38,942 nucleotides of DNA. It comes from Actinokineospora sp. NBRC 105648 (lineage in GTDB: Bacteria; Actinomycetota; Actinomycetes; Mycobacteriales; Pseudonocardiaceae). Below the pieces are notes generated by a model. It saw only the letters and a program-made list of their open reading frames with translations. It ran no database searches and had not been told where the DNA came from. Shown here one piece after another: positions 1-10,216 of the stretch. Numbering within the stretch: the stretch's first letter is position 1; every line of letters starts with the position of its first letter. A program made the position numbers and the translations under genes. The stretch is taken from contig NZ_BSTR01000024.1 of assembly GCF_030269645.1 (NCBI RefSeq), forward strand, positions 83,460-122,401, read 5' to 3'.

Positions 1-780
1 GACCGGGCATGTTCCATGCGCGGCGTTCTTCGGGACTGCTTACCTGGCAGCCCTCGTCTAAGCGGATTCGGCAGGATCGCCCATCTGCCGCACCATCAGC
101 TGTTCCTCGCCCGGCACCGGGCGCTCGCGCGAGAACAACGGTCCTCGCGCGGGCACGGCGCACAACGCTTAGGTCGGGTCGGCGGTTGCCGCGGGCCACC
201 TTTGCACGAGTTGGCACCTGGCGCACCGAGGTGCGCCGGACCGGTCGAGGCTCGCTCGGCAGTCTGGTCGGAGCCGTCGGCGTTGCGCGAGAAGTCATCG
301 CCCGACGCGGCATCGGGCCGGGCCGCACTTCGTGCAGCGCTCCCTGCGGTGGGGATCGCGGCCCCGACAGCACACACCGGGACGCCGCCACCATCACCGT
401 TCGCCCGGGAGCGTCCACTCGGGTGGCCCTATTCGGCAGCGTCGTGCTGGCAGCGTCGCAACTTTGCCGGCATCGGTCCCACGTGCCACGCCGTCTGGCG
501 CCTTTGCCGTTATTGCTGCCTGCGACCGGGCCTGCTCGACCATTTCACCAGGCACCAACCGGTTCCACTGGAGATCGTCCATTAGCGCAACCGTGTGACG
601 TCGGACGTATGTCCTCTGTCCACCAGGCAGGTAGTCGCTAGCGCACTGCGCACGACTGGGTGGTGCACCACCCAGTCCGCGCACCCGCCGGTCATCGCCG
701 AGGCTTTCGCGCGTCACTATGGAGTTGTCCACAATGGATCATTCAGCTCCTCTCCGTCGGCGGTGGACACCGACTGCCAC
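1..780. other. No convincing gene
   Basis: Several overlapping open frames exist on both strands, as expected at this GC content, but none has a recognisable domain, a good ribosome binding site or a consistent G/C third-position bias. On the minus strand short stretches such as a CTKCG zinc-ribbon-like motif near 330-345 hint at a decayed gene, but I cannot assemble one. The only clear structure is the palindrome at 654-677. Confidence 0.5.
654..677 (-). terminator. 24-bp perfect palindrome, probable terminator
   Basis: GACTGGGTGGTG is followed directly by its exact reverse complement, so both 12-bp arms match perfectly with no spacer. It lies 104 nt beyond the stop codon of the minus-strand gene ending at 781 and could terminate its transcript. 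In RNA the central few bases would form the loop. Because it is symmetrical and lacks a T tail, a protein-binding or recombination site is an alternative. Confidence 0.45.
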
Positions 781-1263
781 TCAGGTGATCACCGTGGCGT
801 CCCGACCGACCAGGGCGGCCGTTTCCGCGGTCAGCAGGCGACCGGCGACATCGGGGTCGCAGCCGACACGGGGGAGGCGGGCGCGGATGGACGCCGCAGT
901 GCGTTCGCGTTCGACGGCCAGGGCTCGGATCACCTCCGACGCCGAGGCTGTCGGCGGCTGACTGAGCCAGGCCTCGCGCAGGGCGGAGTCCTGGTCGGGT
1001 GTCCAGCGCGCGTGCGCGTTGCCCACCGTGGTCCGCTTGCCGCGGCCCTCGAAGGTCGAGATCGCACCGAGTGCCTCCCGCAGGAGCCGGGCGGTCTCCG
1101 TGGCGCCACCGGGCGGGAGGCGCAGCGTGCCCTCCGCCACCACGGTGCCGTTGTCGTTGGTGCCTACGAGGTCGACCCCGAGGTCGCCGTCCTGTTCGGC
1201 GGCGATGGTCAGGGCGTAGGTGACGTCGCGGTGCTTGCTCGTGTATTCCAGGTTGAATGCCAT
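781..1263 (-). CDS. Conserved hypothetical protein with C-terminal helix-turn-helix-like region
   Basis: 160 residues. The N-terminal half (about 1-75) reads as a beta-rich module with alternating hydrophobic strands. After a basic GRGKRT linker, the C-terminal half contains a WTPDQDSALREAWL segment and a following helix pair (ALAVERERTAASIRARL), which resembles the DNA-binding helices of SANT/Myb-like or GcrA-like proteins. I do not recognise a named family. The ATG at 1263 has no Shine-Dalgarno; a TACCGT hexamer ends 6 nt before it, so the mRNA is probably leaderless. Third positions are strongly G/C, supporting this strand and frame. DNA binding is inference from the helix pattern. Confidence 0.75.
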   Translation of the reverse strand: MAFNLEYTSKHRDVTYALTIAAEQDGDLGVDLVGTNDNGTVVAEGTLRLPPGGATETARLLREALGAISTFEGRGKRTTVGNAHARWTPDQDSALREAWLSQPPTASASEVIRALAVERERTAASIRARLPRVGCDPDVAGRLLTAETAALVGRDATVIT

Positions 1264-1317
1264 GCGCTCACGGTAAAGGCGCCTGGCCAGGCGTGTCGGA
1301 AGTTATCCACAGGCTTG

Positions 1318-1527
1318 TCAGTGGGGCTTGCGGTGCCGTCCGCCGTGCTGTGAGTCGACCCGGTGCGGCTCGTCGTCCTCGTAGTAGTCGGCTGGTACCG
1401 GCTCCGCGTCGGTGCGGGCGTGTTCCTCTTGGAGGATGGTGGCCAGGGTGGTGTTGGCGCGGCGCAACCGCCACACGACGAACACCGCGACGAGCGCCGC
1501 GGTCACGATCCACACTGCGGTAGCCAT
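1318..1527 (-). CDS. Small single-pass membrane protein
   Basis: 69 residues beginning MATAVW. Residues 2-19 form one hydrophobic helix (VWIVTAALVAVFVVW) followed by an RLRR positive patch, so the charged C-terminal tail, rich in Glu, Asp and His, should be cytoplasmic. A GGAG motif 8 nt upstream selects the ATG at 1527 over the in-frame ATG at 1542. It lies 54 nt upstream of the 781-1263 gene on the same strand, but that gene has its own -10-like element. No family is recognised. Confidence 0.65.
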   Translation of the reverse strand: MATAVWIVTAALVAVFVVWRLRRANTTLATILQEEHARTDAEPVPADYYEDDEPHRVDSQHGGRHRKPH

Positions 1528-1700
1528 CGGATCACTCCGCATCAGCCGTTATCTACCCGCTTGGCGGGGTACCCCACAGACTCCCATTTCACTCACACCG
1601 ACGCAGCCGTGCGACCGACATTGCCTGCCTGGCCGCAGCGAATCCGCCCCAACGGAGCAACGCGTTCCACCGAGGGTGACTGGAAACGTTGCCGAATCGG

Positions 1701-2963
1701 TCACCTGGCGGGGTCACACGGCAACTCCACGCTCACAGCCTCCTCGGGAGTGGGATGCCTGCGCGTTCTCGCGCTACCGCGGTTGAGAGTCTCGCGCGCG
1801 GGGACCCAAACGAGCACCGCGACCACCGCGAGTCCACCCGTGACGAGGAATGCCAACCCGAACGAGAACTCGTCGGCCAGCACCCCTGCTACGAACGGCC
1901 CGAGGATGGCGCCGACGTCGGCGGCCATCTGGTACGTGGCCAGCACTTGACCACCGCGCGCGGTGCCGATCACGTCCGCGACCGCTGCCTGCGCGGGCGG
2001 TGTCAGGATGCCGGTTCCCAGCCCGGCGACGACCGTCGCGATCAGGAACTCGGGAACCGTCCTGGTGAAACCGATCCAGCTCGTGCCCGCCGCGGACAGC
2101 AGCAATCCGGCCAAGACCAGGGGTTTTCGGCCGATCCGGTCCGACAGCCGCCCGGAGAAGAGCAGCGTCACCACGTTCGCCGCGGCGAAGACCGACAGCG
2201 CGGTCCCGGCGAAGGTGCCGTCGCGGCGCAGCACCTCGGTGATGAACAAGGGAATCAGCGACACGCGGACCCCGAAGACCGCCCAGCCGTTGACGAAGCT
2301 GGACGCAAGGGCTGCCCGGTAGCCGCTGTCGCGGAACGCTTGTCTTAACGGAAAGACGACAGTGCTGTCGTCTTTGAAGGGCTTGACCTTGGTCGAGTGG
2401 CGCAAGAGCAGCCACACCAGTCCCACCGCCACCATCAGAGCGGCCGAGTAGACCAGGAAGGGCGCGCGCAGGGAGATCATGATGAGGCTGCCGCCTACCA
2501 GCGGTCCGGCAACGTTGCCGAGCAGGAAGCTGGTGCTCCAGAGCCCGGACGCCCGCCCGCGCATCGTCGGGGGTGCCAAGTGGATGAGCAACGCGACACC
2601 CGAGACGGTGAACATGGTCGACCCGGTGCCGCCGAGCATGCGCAGCACGATCAGCTGCCAGTACGTGTCCACGAACGCGCACGCACCCGTAGTCACCGCG
2701 ACGATGGATAGCCCCGTTAGGTACACCCAACGTTCACCAAATCGAGTGACAAGGCGGCCACTCACCGGAGCAAACATCAGTCGGGCGAAGGCGAACGCAC
2801 TGACCACGATGGACGCCGCGGTCACGCTCACCTCGAAGCTGCGCGCGAAGCTCGGCAGCGCGGGCGCCACCAGGCCGAAGCCGATCGCGATGACGAAGTT
2901 CGCGCCGACCAGCACCCAGACTTCTCGGGGCATGGTCACCGCCCGGTCCTCGGTCGCGACCAC
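1701..2963 (-). CDS. MFS transporter (12-TM drug-efflux type)
   Basis: 420 residues with about 12 hydrophobic helices in two halves, starting almost at once with VWVLVGANFVIAIGFGL. The loop between helices 2 and 3 carries GRLVTRFGERWVY and the second-half equivalent carries GRLSDRIGRKP, the hallmark major facilitator repeats; the closest general type is the DHA1 (tetracycline/multidrug) group. Substrate is unknown. I choose the GTG at 2963 because GAAGGAG sits 8 nt upstream; an ATG at 2993 is in frame but lies only 4 nt past a TATAGT -10-like hexamer. Codon 206 (2346-2348) is a rare TTA. It is divergent from the small gene at 3098. Confidence 0.88.
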   Translation of the reverse strand: MVATEDRAVTMPREVWVLVGANFVIAIGFGLVAPALPSFARSFEVSVTAASIVVSAFAFARLMFAPVSGRLVTRFGERWVYLTGLSIVAVTTGACAFVDTYWQLIVLRMLGGTGSTMFTVSGVALLIHLAPPTMRGRASGLWSTSFLLGNVAGPLVGGSLIMISLRAPFLVYSAALMVAVGLVWLLLRHSTKVKPFKDDSTVVFPLRQAFRDSGYRAALASSFVNGWAVFGVRVSLIPLFITEVLRRDGTFAGTALSVFAAANVVTLLFSGRLSDRIGRKPLVLAGLLLSAAGTSWIGFTRTVPEFLIATVVAGLGTGILTPPAQAAVADVIGTARGGQVLATYQMAADVGAILGPFVAGVLADEFSFGLAFLVTGGLAVVAVLVWVPARETLNRGSARTRRHPTPEEAVSVELPCDPAR

Positions 2964-3097
2964 GCCGCCCGCTCCTTCGCATTGGTTAGCCATGCGAACT
3001 ATAGGTCGTGCTCTCCACGAATGGGGGGTTGGCTGACACGACCAGGTCACTTCGGGGTACCTGGCTGTCGTCAACACCTGCGAACGAAGGAATTCCG

Positions 3098-3289
3098 ATG
3101 GCGCACCCCCACGAGACCGTCGAGGTCATCGCCCTGCTCGCCCAGCTCGCCGAGGCCGAGCGGGACGCCCGTGAGCTGACGACGGACGAGTCCTACCGGG
3201 AGGGTCAGGCCGCGGGCCTCGAGCTGGCCCAGCGCATCGTCCGCGAGCTGGCAGGCCTGCCGGTGGAAGCCGATTCCGACCGGGTCTGA
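3098..3289 (+). CDS. Small acidic helical protein
   Basis: 63 residues, mostly one amphipathic helix rich in Glu and Ala (repeated AQLAEAERDAREL pattern, then EGQAAGLELAQRIVREL). GAAGG lies 7 nt before the ATG. G/C-ending codons dominate. No transmembrane segment or catalytic motif is visible. Its transcript ends in the strong hairpin just after its stop codon. No family is recognised; a regulatory or structural role would be a guess. Confidence 0.65.
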   Translation: MAHPHETVEVIALLAQLAEAERDARELTTDESYREGQAAGLELAQRIVRELAGLPVEADSDRV

Positions 3290-3293
3290 ACAC

Positions 3294-3331
3294 GGCGGAG
3301 GCCGGGTGGCACCTGCCACCCGGCCTCCGCC
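3294..3331. terminator. Bidirectional terminator hairpin
   Basis: Two perfectly complementary 18-nt arms (3294-3311 and 3314-3331) are separated by CC. The hairpin lies 5 nt after the stop of the plus-strand small gene and 15 nt after the stop of the minus-strand ABC permease, so it can serve both convergent units. Confidence 0.85.
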
Positions 3332-3345
3332 ACCCCCAGCGAGGG

Positions 3346-4947
3346 TCAGCCGATGTCGCGCCGCCGGAACGCCGCGAGGCCCGCGACCGCGACGACCAGA
3401 GCGACCCCCGTGAGCCAGAACAACGGCGCCGCGTTGAAGTCCGCGCCGGGGAGCAGTTTCGGCACGTGCCCGAACGGCGAGATGTCCAGGACCGCCTGCC
3501 CCAGCCCGATCACCGGCCCGAAGAGGCTGATCACCAGTGCGACTCCCACTGCTGCCCAAGACGCCGGTACCGATACCCGCGGCAGCGCGCCGAACAAGAG
3601 CGCCGCGACAGCTGCGATCACCCACACAGCAGGTAGCTGTACCAGCGCCGCGTTGAACGCGTGCGCTACCTGGGTCCCCACGTCACCGGCTCGAAGACCG
3701 TGCCCGAGACCGGTAGCCACTCCCGCCGCGGACAACAAGACAGCTGGCCCCAGCACGGCGAACAGCAGGTGCGCGCCCGCCCAACTCGCCCGGTTGACCC
3801 CCGAGGCCAAGACCGGTTCCGCGTGCCCGTTCGTCTCCTCGCCGCGCAGGCGTAGAGCGGCCTGCACCGAGTAGACGGCCGCGATCATGCCGAAGACGCC
3901 CGCGATGGCGGCGAGGTAGGCGTCGACAAGTCCCTGCGCGCCGCCTATCTCGGCGAAGATCTTGCGCATCTGCTCGGAGTTGCCGACCAGCGCGGTGATG
4001 CCGTTCGCGATCGAGCCGAAGACCGCGCCCATCACGACGAGCCCGATCGTCCAGCCCAGCAGCGACCCGCGTTGCAGCCGCCAGGCCAGGCCCAGCGGGC
4101 TGGACAGCGTGGCCGGGGCGGTGCGCGGTCCGAGTCGGGACGGGAACAGGCCCGCGCCCAGGTCGCGCCTGGGGGCCAGCAGGTAGGCGACCGCCGCGAC
4201 CGCGGCCGTGACGACGAGCGCCATCGGGAAGACCCACCACTTCTCGGCCACGAACGGCTTGGACAGCTGCGCCCAGGCCAGCGGTGACAGCCACGAGACC
4301 CAACTCGCCGACGGTGTCGAGTCGCCGATCGCGCGCAGCAGGAACACCACCCCGATCGCGCCGGTGGCGAAGCCGTTCGCCGACCGGGAGTACTCGGTGA
4401 GCTGAGCGGTCACCCCCGCGATCGCGCTGAACACAAGACCGGTGCCCGCCACCCCGAGTCCCATGGCAAACGATCCCCCTGCGGGGAGGCCCGCACTGGT
4501 CATCCCCACCGCCGAGAACACGCCGATCAGTACGCTAGCGCCCCCCGCGACCGCCATACCCGCGGTAAGAGCCGCATAACGGCCCACCACGGTCGACCCC
4601 AGCAGTTCGAGCCTTCCGCTGTCCTCTTCCGCGCGGGTGTGCCGTGTGACGGTGAAGACCGCCATGAGCGCCACGAACAAGGCCAGGAACGAGCCGTACC
4701 GCCACGCGGTGAAACCGCCCGCGGTGGTCAGGTCGTAAGCGGGCCCGTAGATGACCGCCACCGACGGGTTGCTCCCCGAACCGGCGTTGAGCGCAGCCCG
4801 GTCGGTCGCGGTGGGGTAGAGCTGGGCATACGCCGCGCCAGTCGACGCTGGGATCACGCTCAGCAGCACGATCCACAGGGGCAGCATCACCCGATCGCGG
4901 CGCAAGGCCAGCCGTACGAGTGAACCGGTCCCGGTGATCCCGGTCAT
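3346..4947 (-). CDS. ABC-2 type exporter permease (antibiotic/polyketide exporter family)
   Basis: 533 residues with about 12 predicted membrane helices in two similar halves, each starting with a basic stretch ([16 protein letters not shown], then [17 protein letters not shown]) before the first helix. This duplicated architecture is that of actinomycete antibiotic ABC permeases, which pair with a separate ATPase. The ATG at 4947 overlaps the stop of the ATPase gene by 4 nt (ATGA), implying translational coupling. The complex would export a hydrophobic compound; the substrate cannot be read from sequence. The divergent regulator at 5926 probably controls it. Confidence 0.88.
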   Translation of the reverse strand: MTGITGTGSLVRLALRRDRVMLPLWIVLLSVIPASTGAAYAQLYPTATDRAALNAGSGSNPSVAVIYGPAYDLTTAGGFTAWRYGSFLALFVALMAVFTVTRHTRAEEDSGRLELLGSTVVGRYAALTAGMAVAGGASVLIGVFSAVGMTSAGLPAGGSFAMGLGVAGTGLVFSAIAGVTAQLTEYSRSANGFATGAIGVVFLLRAIGDSTPSASWVSWLSPLAWAQLSKPFVAEKWWVFPMALVVTAAVAAVAYLLAPRRDLGAGLFPSRLGPRTAPATLSSPLGLAWRLQRGSLLGWTIGLVVMGAVFGSIANGITALVGNSEQMRKIFAEIGGAQGLVDAYLAAIAGVFGMIAAVYSVQAALRLRGEETNGHAEPVLASGVNRASWAGAHLLFAVLGPAVLLSAAGVATGLGHGLRAGDVGTQVAHAFNAALVQLPAVWVIAAVAALLFGALPRVSVPASWAAVGVALVISLFGPVIGLGQAVLDISPFGHVPKLLPGADFNAAPLFWLTGVALVVAVAGLAAFRRRDIG

Positions 4948-5843
4948 CGGGTCACCGCCGCGTCCTCCTGGTAGTGGCGCAGGAACAGCTCCTCCAGGGT
5001 CGGCGGGGTACTGGTCAGCGAGCGCACGCCCGAGGTGGTCAGCGCGCGCAGGGCGGTGTCGAGCTCGCGGGTGTCGACGTCGAAGCGGACCCGGTTGCCC
5101 TCCACCCGCACGTCGTGCACGCCGGGCAGGTTCGCGATCCCGTTCGGCGGTTGCGCCAGCTCGGCGGTGATGCTCGTCCGGGTGAGGTGGCGCAGCTCGC
5201 CGAGGGTGCCGGTCTCCACGGTGCGGCCCGCGCGGATGATGCTCACCCGGTCGCACAGGGACTCCACCTCGGCCAGGATGTGGCTGGAGAGCAGCACCGT
5301 GCGGCCGCGGTCGCGCTCCTCGATCACGCACTCCTGGAAGACCGACTCCATCAGCGGGTCCAGCCCGGAGGTCGGCTCGTCGAGGATCAGCAGCTCCACG
5401 TCGGAGGCCAGCGCGGCCACCAGGGCCACCTTCTGCCGGTTGCCCTTCGAGTACGTGCGGCCCTTCTTGCGCGGGTCGAGGTCGAAGCGCTCCAGCAGGT
5501 CGTCGCGGCGGCGCTGGTCGAGGCCGCCGCGCAGCCGCCCGAGCAGGTCGATGACCTCGCCGCCGGAGAGGTTGGGCCACAGCGAGACGTCGCCGGGCAC
5601 GTAGGCGAGCTTGCGGTGCAGGGCGGTGGCGTCGCGCCAGGGATCGCCGTCGAGCAGGGTCGCGGTGCCGGAGTCGGCGCGCATCAGGCCGAGCAGCACC
5701 CGGATGGTGGTGGACTTGCCCGCCCCGTTGGGGCCGAGGAAGCCGTGGACCTCCCCGGTCCGCACCGTCAGGTCGAGACCGTCCAGCGCGCGGGTCCGGC
5801 CGAAGGTCTTGACCAGGCCGGACACCGAAATTGCGGTTGTCAT
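4944..5843 (-). CDS. ABC transporter ATP-binding protein
   Basis: 299 residues. Walker [10 protein letters not shown] at 38-45, Walker [14 protein letters not shown] near 151-163, and the switch histidine in LLSSH at 185-188. The signature motif is the divergent YSKGN (131-135), typical of ATPases of this drug-exporter group, rather than LSGGQ. A C-terminal domain of about 90 residues ends LEELFLRHY, a DrrA-type feature. It is first in a two-gene operon with the permease. No Shine-Dalgarno is present: TACGTT ends 7 nt before the ATG, with TTCACA 17 bp further up, so translation is likely leaderless and the promoter lies under the operator at 5864-5879. Confidence 0.93.
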   Translation of the reverse strand: MTTAISVSGLVKTFGRTRALDGLDLTVRTGEVHGFLGPNGAGKSTTIRVLLGLMRADSGTATLLDGDPWRDATALHRKLAYVPGDVSLWPNLSGGEVIDLLGRLRGGLDQRRRDDLLERFDLDPRKKGRTYSKGNRQKVALVAALASDVELLILDEPTSGLDPLMESVFQECVIEERDRGRTVLLSSHILAEVESLCDRVSIIRAGRTVETGTLGELRHLTRTSITAELAQPPNGIANLPGVHDVRVEGNRVRFDVDTRELDTALRALTTSGVRSLTSTPPTLEELFLRHYQEDAAVTR

Positions 5844-5850
5844 GGTTCAG

Positions 5851-5879
5851 AACGTACTCTTATTTCACAACTTTGTGAA
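5851..5879 (-). promoter_or_regulatory. Promoter of the ABC exporter operon with overlapping operator
   Basis: On the minus strand TTCACA (5879-5874), a 17-bp spacer and TACGTT (5856-5851) make a good sigma-70-like promoter ending 7 nt before the ATG. The -35 hexamer is one arm of a perfect inverted repeat, TTCACAA-N2-TTGTGAA (5864-5879), which covers the -35 and upper spacer. This is the expected place for a repressor, and the divergent regulator gene starts 47 bp away, so autoregulation is plausible. Confidence 0.6.
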
Positions 5880-5925
5880 CGTTCGAAACGCGCTAACCTT
5901 GCGCCGTGCATCGAAAGGGTGAGCA

Positions 5926-6399
5926 GTGACTGAAGCAGTGGCAGACGACCCCGTGGCGCGGTTCGTGGAGCGGTTCGCGCTGCTCATGTTCGAGGCAGGG
6001 GTACCGAGGATGCCCGCGCGCGTGTTCACCCGCCTGCTGGCTACCGACTCGGGCAAGCTCACCGCGACTGAACTGGCGACGGCACTGCAGGTCAGCCCTG
6101 CGGCTATCTCGGGCGCCGTGCGCTACCTCGACCAGGTAGGTCTCATCCACAAGGGGCGCGAACCGGGACAGCGGCGTGACCACTACGCGGTCTCCGACAC
6201 CTCTTGGTACGAGGTGCTCACCAATCGGGACAAGCTGCTCACTTCGTGGTCGGCGGCGATGGAAGAGGGCGCGGAGATCCTCGGCCCCGACAGCCCAGCC
6301 GGTAGGCGTATCGCGACCACCCAGCGCTTCTTCGAGTTCCTGCAACGGGAGATGTCGCAGCTGGTGGAGCGTTGGCGCGTCGAAGAGGCGGGTCGGTAG
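5926..6399 (+). CDS. MarR/GbsR-like winged-helix transcriptional regulator
   Basis: 157 residues. Helix 1 (FVERFALLMFEAGVPRMPARVF) and the winged-helix core (TATELATALQVSPAAISGAVRYLDQVGLIHKGREPGQRRDHYAV, about 44-90) match the GbsR-type MarR family, known to repress adjacent transport genes. A C-terminal helix (about 120-150) probably dimerises. GTG start at 5926, preceded by a purine-rich AAAGGG. Divergent from the ABC exporter, with the perfect inverted repeat at 5864-5879 between them as the likely binding site. The ligand, perhaps the exported compound, is unknown. Confidence 0.85.
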   Translation: MTEAVADDPVARFVERFALLMFEAGVPRMPARVFTRLLATDSGKLTATELATALQVSPAAISGAVRYLDQVGLIHKGREPGQRRDHYAVSDTSWYEVLTNRDKLLTSWSAAMEEGAEILGPDSPAGRRIATTQRFFEFLQREMSQLVERWRVEEAGR

Positions 6400-6407
6400 C
6401 GCTACCG
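6394..6407. repeat. 14-bp palindrome containing both convergent stop codons
   Basis: CGGTAGCGCTACCG is a perfect palindrome. The TAG at 6397-6399 ends the regulator and the opposite-strand TAG at 6404-6402 ends the SRPBCC gene, leaving 2 bp between the two reading frames. It may be a minimal bidirectional terminator, though 14 bp with no loop is short. Confidence 0.5.
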
Positions 6408-6854
6408 CTCGGCGGCGTGCACCAGCCGCTGGACAAGGTTCTGGATGAACGCGCGCAGACCCGCGCGTGCCGCAGGCCCGGTTCCGGGGATGCGCTCCAC
6501 GAAGCTGCAGCGCCACACCAGGTCAGTCCCGCCACCGTCGCGCGGGACGAACGTGACCTCGCCCCGGTAGTCCTTCACCGGCGAGGACGAGAGCAGGACG
6601 TAGGCGTGCCTGCGGTCCTGCTCGTACTCGACGGTCTCCTCGCGCACGAGCAGCGGCTTGCGGCCGAGCACCCGGATCGCGCCGACGCCGCCCGGCGCCG
6701 GGTCGCCCTCGCGCTCCAGGCGCGCCTCGGCGATCACCGGTTTGCCCCAGTCCGCCCAGCGCCTGCCGTCGGCGACCATGGCGAACAGCTCGGCGGCCTC
6801 GGCGCTGCTGCTCGCGGTGATCTCGAAGGCGAAGGTGCGCTGGCGCTCGACCAT
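6402..6854 (-). CDS. SRPBCC (START-like) family protein
   Basis: 150 residues. The order of elements fits the SRPBCC/polyketide-cyclase-like fold: an N-terminal strand with an early Phe (RTFAFEITASSSAEAAELFAMVADGRRWADW), a central region with the substrate-cavity strands (GVGAIRVLG, EETVEYEQDRRHAYVLL) and a long C-terminal helix (LRAFIQNLVQRLVHAA). Such proteins bind hydrophobic ligands; the ligand here is unknown. The ATG at 6854 has GGGAG upstream. It ends 2 bp from the convergent regulator. Confidence 0.82.
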   Translation of the reverse strand: MVERQRTFAFEITASSSAEAAELFAMVADGRRWADWGKPVIAEARLEREGDPAPGGVGAIRVLGRKPLLVREETVEYEQDRRHAYVLLSSSPVKDYRGEVTFVPRDGGGTDLVWRCSFVERIPGTGPAARAGLRAFIQNLVQRLVHAAER

Positions 6855-6963
6855 GGGCGGACTCCCGGGGGCAAGGGGCTGTGGACAACTCCAATCGTGG
6901 CATCCCGGTCCCGGCGTAGATTCACCACGTCCACCACTGTCGACACACGGAATCGGGGACGGC

Positions 6964-8631
6964 ATGACCGGTACGACCACCAGCGACGACGGCGTTCTGG
7001 CGCTCGCCGACGAGCTGTTCGCGCTGCAGGTGTCCGCGGAGCCGCTGGGCGCCACGCTGCTCGGCATCCCGGGTCACGACGACCGGCTGGCCGAGGTCTC
7101 CGAGGCGGTCGAGCAGCGGCAGCGGGCGGCCGCGGTGGACATCGCCGCCCGGGCCGACCGGCTCGTCGAGGCGGGTACCGGCGACCTGGTGACCGCCAAG
7201 GTCATCGCCCAGCAGGCCCGCTCGGTGGTCGACCGGATCGACGCCCGGATGGTCGAGTACACCGTCACCGACATCTTCGTCGGGCCAGCCGCCGCGCTGT
7301 TGACCTTCCTGCCGATGGTGGTGCCGTCCGACGCCGACCGCGCGGCGGCCTACCTGGCGCGGCTGCGCGCCGTACCCGCCCACCTGGAGCAGGTGGCCGA
7401 ACGGCACCGGGCGGGGGTGGCGGCGGGCCGGGTGCCGGTGCGCACCCTGCTCGACGCGGCGGTGGCGCACCTCGACCGCTACCTCGGCGGCGACCTGGCG
7501 GCCGACCCGCTGCTGGCCCAGCCGCTCGCGGACGAGGAGGTCGCCGCCGAACGGCTGCGAATCGTCGAAGACCTGGTCCGGCCCGCGTTCGCGCGGTACC
7601 GGTCGGTGCTGGTCGACGAGCTCGCCGAGCACGCGCGGCCCGACGACAGGCCCGGTCTGTGCGCGTTGCCCGGCGGCGACGCCGCCTACGCGGCGCTGTC
7701 CCGGGTGCACACCACCACCGACCTCACGCCCGAGGAGCTGCACCAGACCGGCCTCGACATCATCGCCGGGCTGCGCGCGGAGTACGCCGAACTCGGCGCC
7801 CGGGTGTTCGGCACCACCGACCAGGCCGAGATCTTCCAGCGGCTGATCACCGACCCGGAGCTGCGCTGGCGCGATGCCGAGGAGATGCTCGCGTACGCCC
7901 GCGCCGCGATCGAGCGCGCCGAGGCAGCGGCCCCCGAGTGGTTCGGCAGGCTGCCGGGCCAGCGGTGCCAGGTCGAGCCGGTCCCGGCCGCCGAGGCCCC
8001 GGGCGCACCCGCCGCGTACTACATGCAGCCCTCCCTCGACGGCCTGCGGCCCGGGGTCTACTACGCGAACACCGACCGCGCGCACGAGCGCGACCGGTTC
8101 CTCGCCGAGGTCACCGCCTTCCACGAGGCCGTGCCCGGCCACCACTTCCAGCTGACCATCGCCATGGAGCTGACCGACCTGCCGCTGCTGCGCAGGCTCG
8201 CCGACGTCAACGCCTACTCCGAGGGCTGGGGGCTCTACACCGAGCGCCTCGCCGAGGAGATGGGCCTCTACTCCGACGACGTCGCCCGCTTCGGCATGCT
8301 CGCGATGGACTCGATGCGCGCCGGGCGGCTGGTCGTCGACACCGGGCTGCACGCCAAGGGCTGGACCCGCGAGCAGGCGGCGGCCTACCTGCGGGAGAAC
8401 ACGCCGCTGTCCGCGGTGGAGATCACCAGCGAGGTCGACCGGTACATCGCGTTCCCCGGCCAGGCGCTGTCCTACATGGTCGGCCGCCTCGAACTGCAGC
8501 GCGTCCGCGCCGCCGCCGAGGCCCGCTTGGGTGCGGCCTTCGACATCCGCGCCTTCCACGACCTGGTGCTGGGCGGCGGACCGCTGCCGCTGAAGGTGCT
8601 GGCGGAGGTAGTGGACGCCTGGCGGGGGTGA
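6964..8631 (+). CDS. DUF885 family protein, probable zinc metallopeptidase-like hydrolase
   Basis: 555 residues, the usual length for DUF885. The diagnostic C-terminal motifs are present: FHEAVPGHHFQ (386-396, with H387, E388, H393 and H394) and NAYSEGWGLYTERLAEEMG (about 416-434), whose conserved Glu could complete a metal site. The N-terminal two thirds is helical. No signal peptide is visible, so it is probably cytoplasmic. The ATG at 6964 follows GGGGACGGC; longer in-frame starts upstream would run into the promoter of the divergent SRPBCC gene. The peptidase role is known only for some relatives, so specificity is not assigned. Confidence 0.85.
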   Translation: MTGTTTSDDGVLALADELFALQVSAEPLGATLLGIPGHDDRLAEVSEAVEQRQRAAAVDIAARADRLVEAGTGDLVTAKVIAQQARSVVDRIDARMVEYTVTDIFVGPAAALLTFLPMVVPSDADRAAAYLARLRAVPAHLEQVAERHRAGVAAGRVPVRTLLDAAVAHLDRYLGGDLAADPLLAQPLADEEVAAERLRIVEDLVRPAFARYRSVLVDELAEHARPDDRPGLCALPGGDAAYAALSRVHTTTDLTPEELHQTGLDIIAGLRAEYAELGARVFGTTDQAEIFQRLITDPELRWRDAEEMLAYARAAIERAEAAAPEWFGRLPGQRCQVEPVPAAEAPGAPAAYYMQPSLDGLRPGVYYANTDRAHERDRFLAEVTAFHEAVPGHHFQLTIAMELTDLPLLRRLADVNAYSEGWGLYTERLAEEMGLYSDDVARFGMLAMDSMRAGRLVVDTGLHAKGWTREQAAAYLRENTPLSAVEITSEVDRYIAFPGQALSYMVGRLELQRVRAAAEARLGAAFDIRAFHDLVLGGGPLPLKVLAEVVDAWRG

Positions 8632-8663
8632 CCTGAGTGGACAGTCCTGTTCGGACTGGGTGA

Positions 8664-10072
<1,409 letters not shown>

Positions 10073-10095
10073 CGACTGGCTCCTCCGTCTTCAGT

Positions 10096-10114
10096 GAGGG
10101 ACCGGATGTCCCTC
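10096..10114. promoter_or_regulatory. Inverted repeat in divergent promoter region, likely operator
   Basis: GAGGGAC-N5-GTCCCTC, perfect 7-bp arms, lies 24 bp upstream of the reductase start and 102 bp upstream of the regulator start. The position and the neighbouring HTH gene make it the best candidate binding site for that regulator. Confidence 0.5.
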
Positions 10115-10216
10115 GCTCCCAAGGGAACGCCGTGCGCCGCGGTTGGGGCAGGACCTGCTGAGAGGGGTACTCGCAGAGACCCCCGGTTGTCCGGCGCGCC
10201 CCTTACCCTCGATGTC

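Noticed and set aside
6372..8636. Plus-strand open frame of about 750 codons in another frame over the SRPBCC and DUF885 genes
   Set aside because: The DUF885 motifs lie in the competing frame and this product is low-complexity Arg/Ala/Gly.
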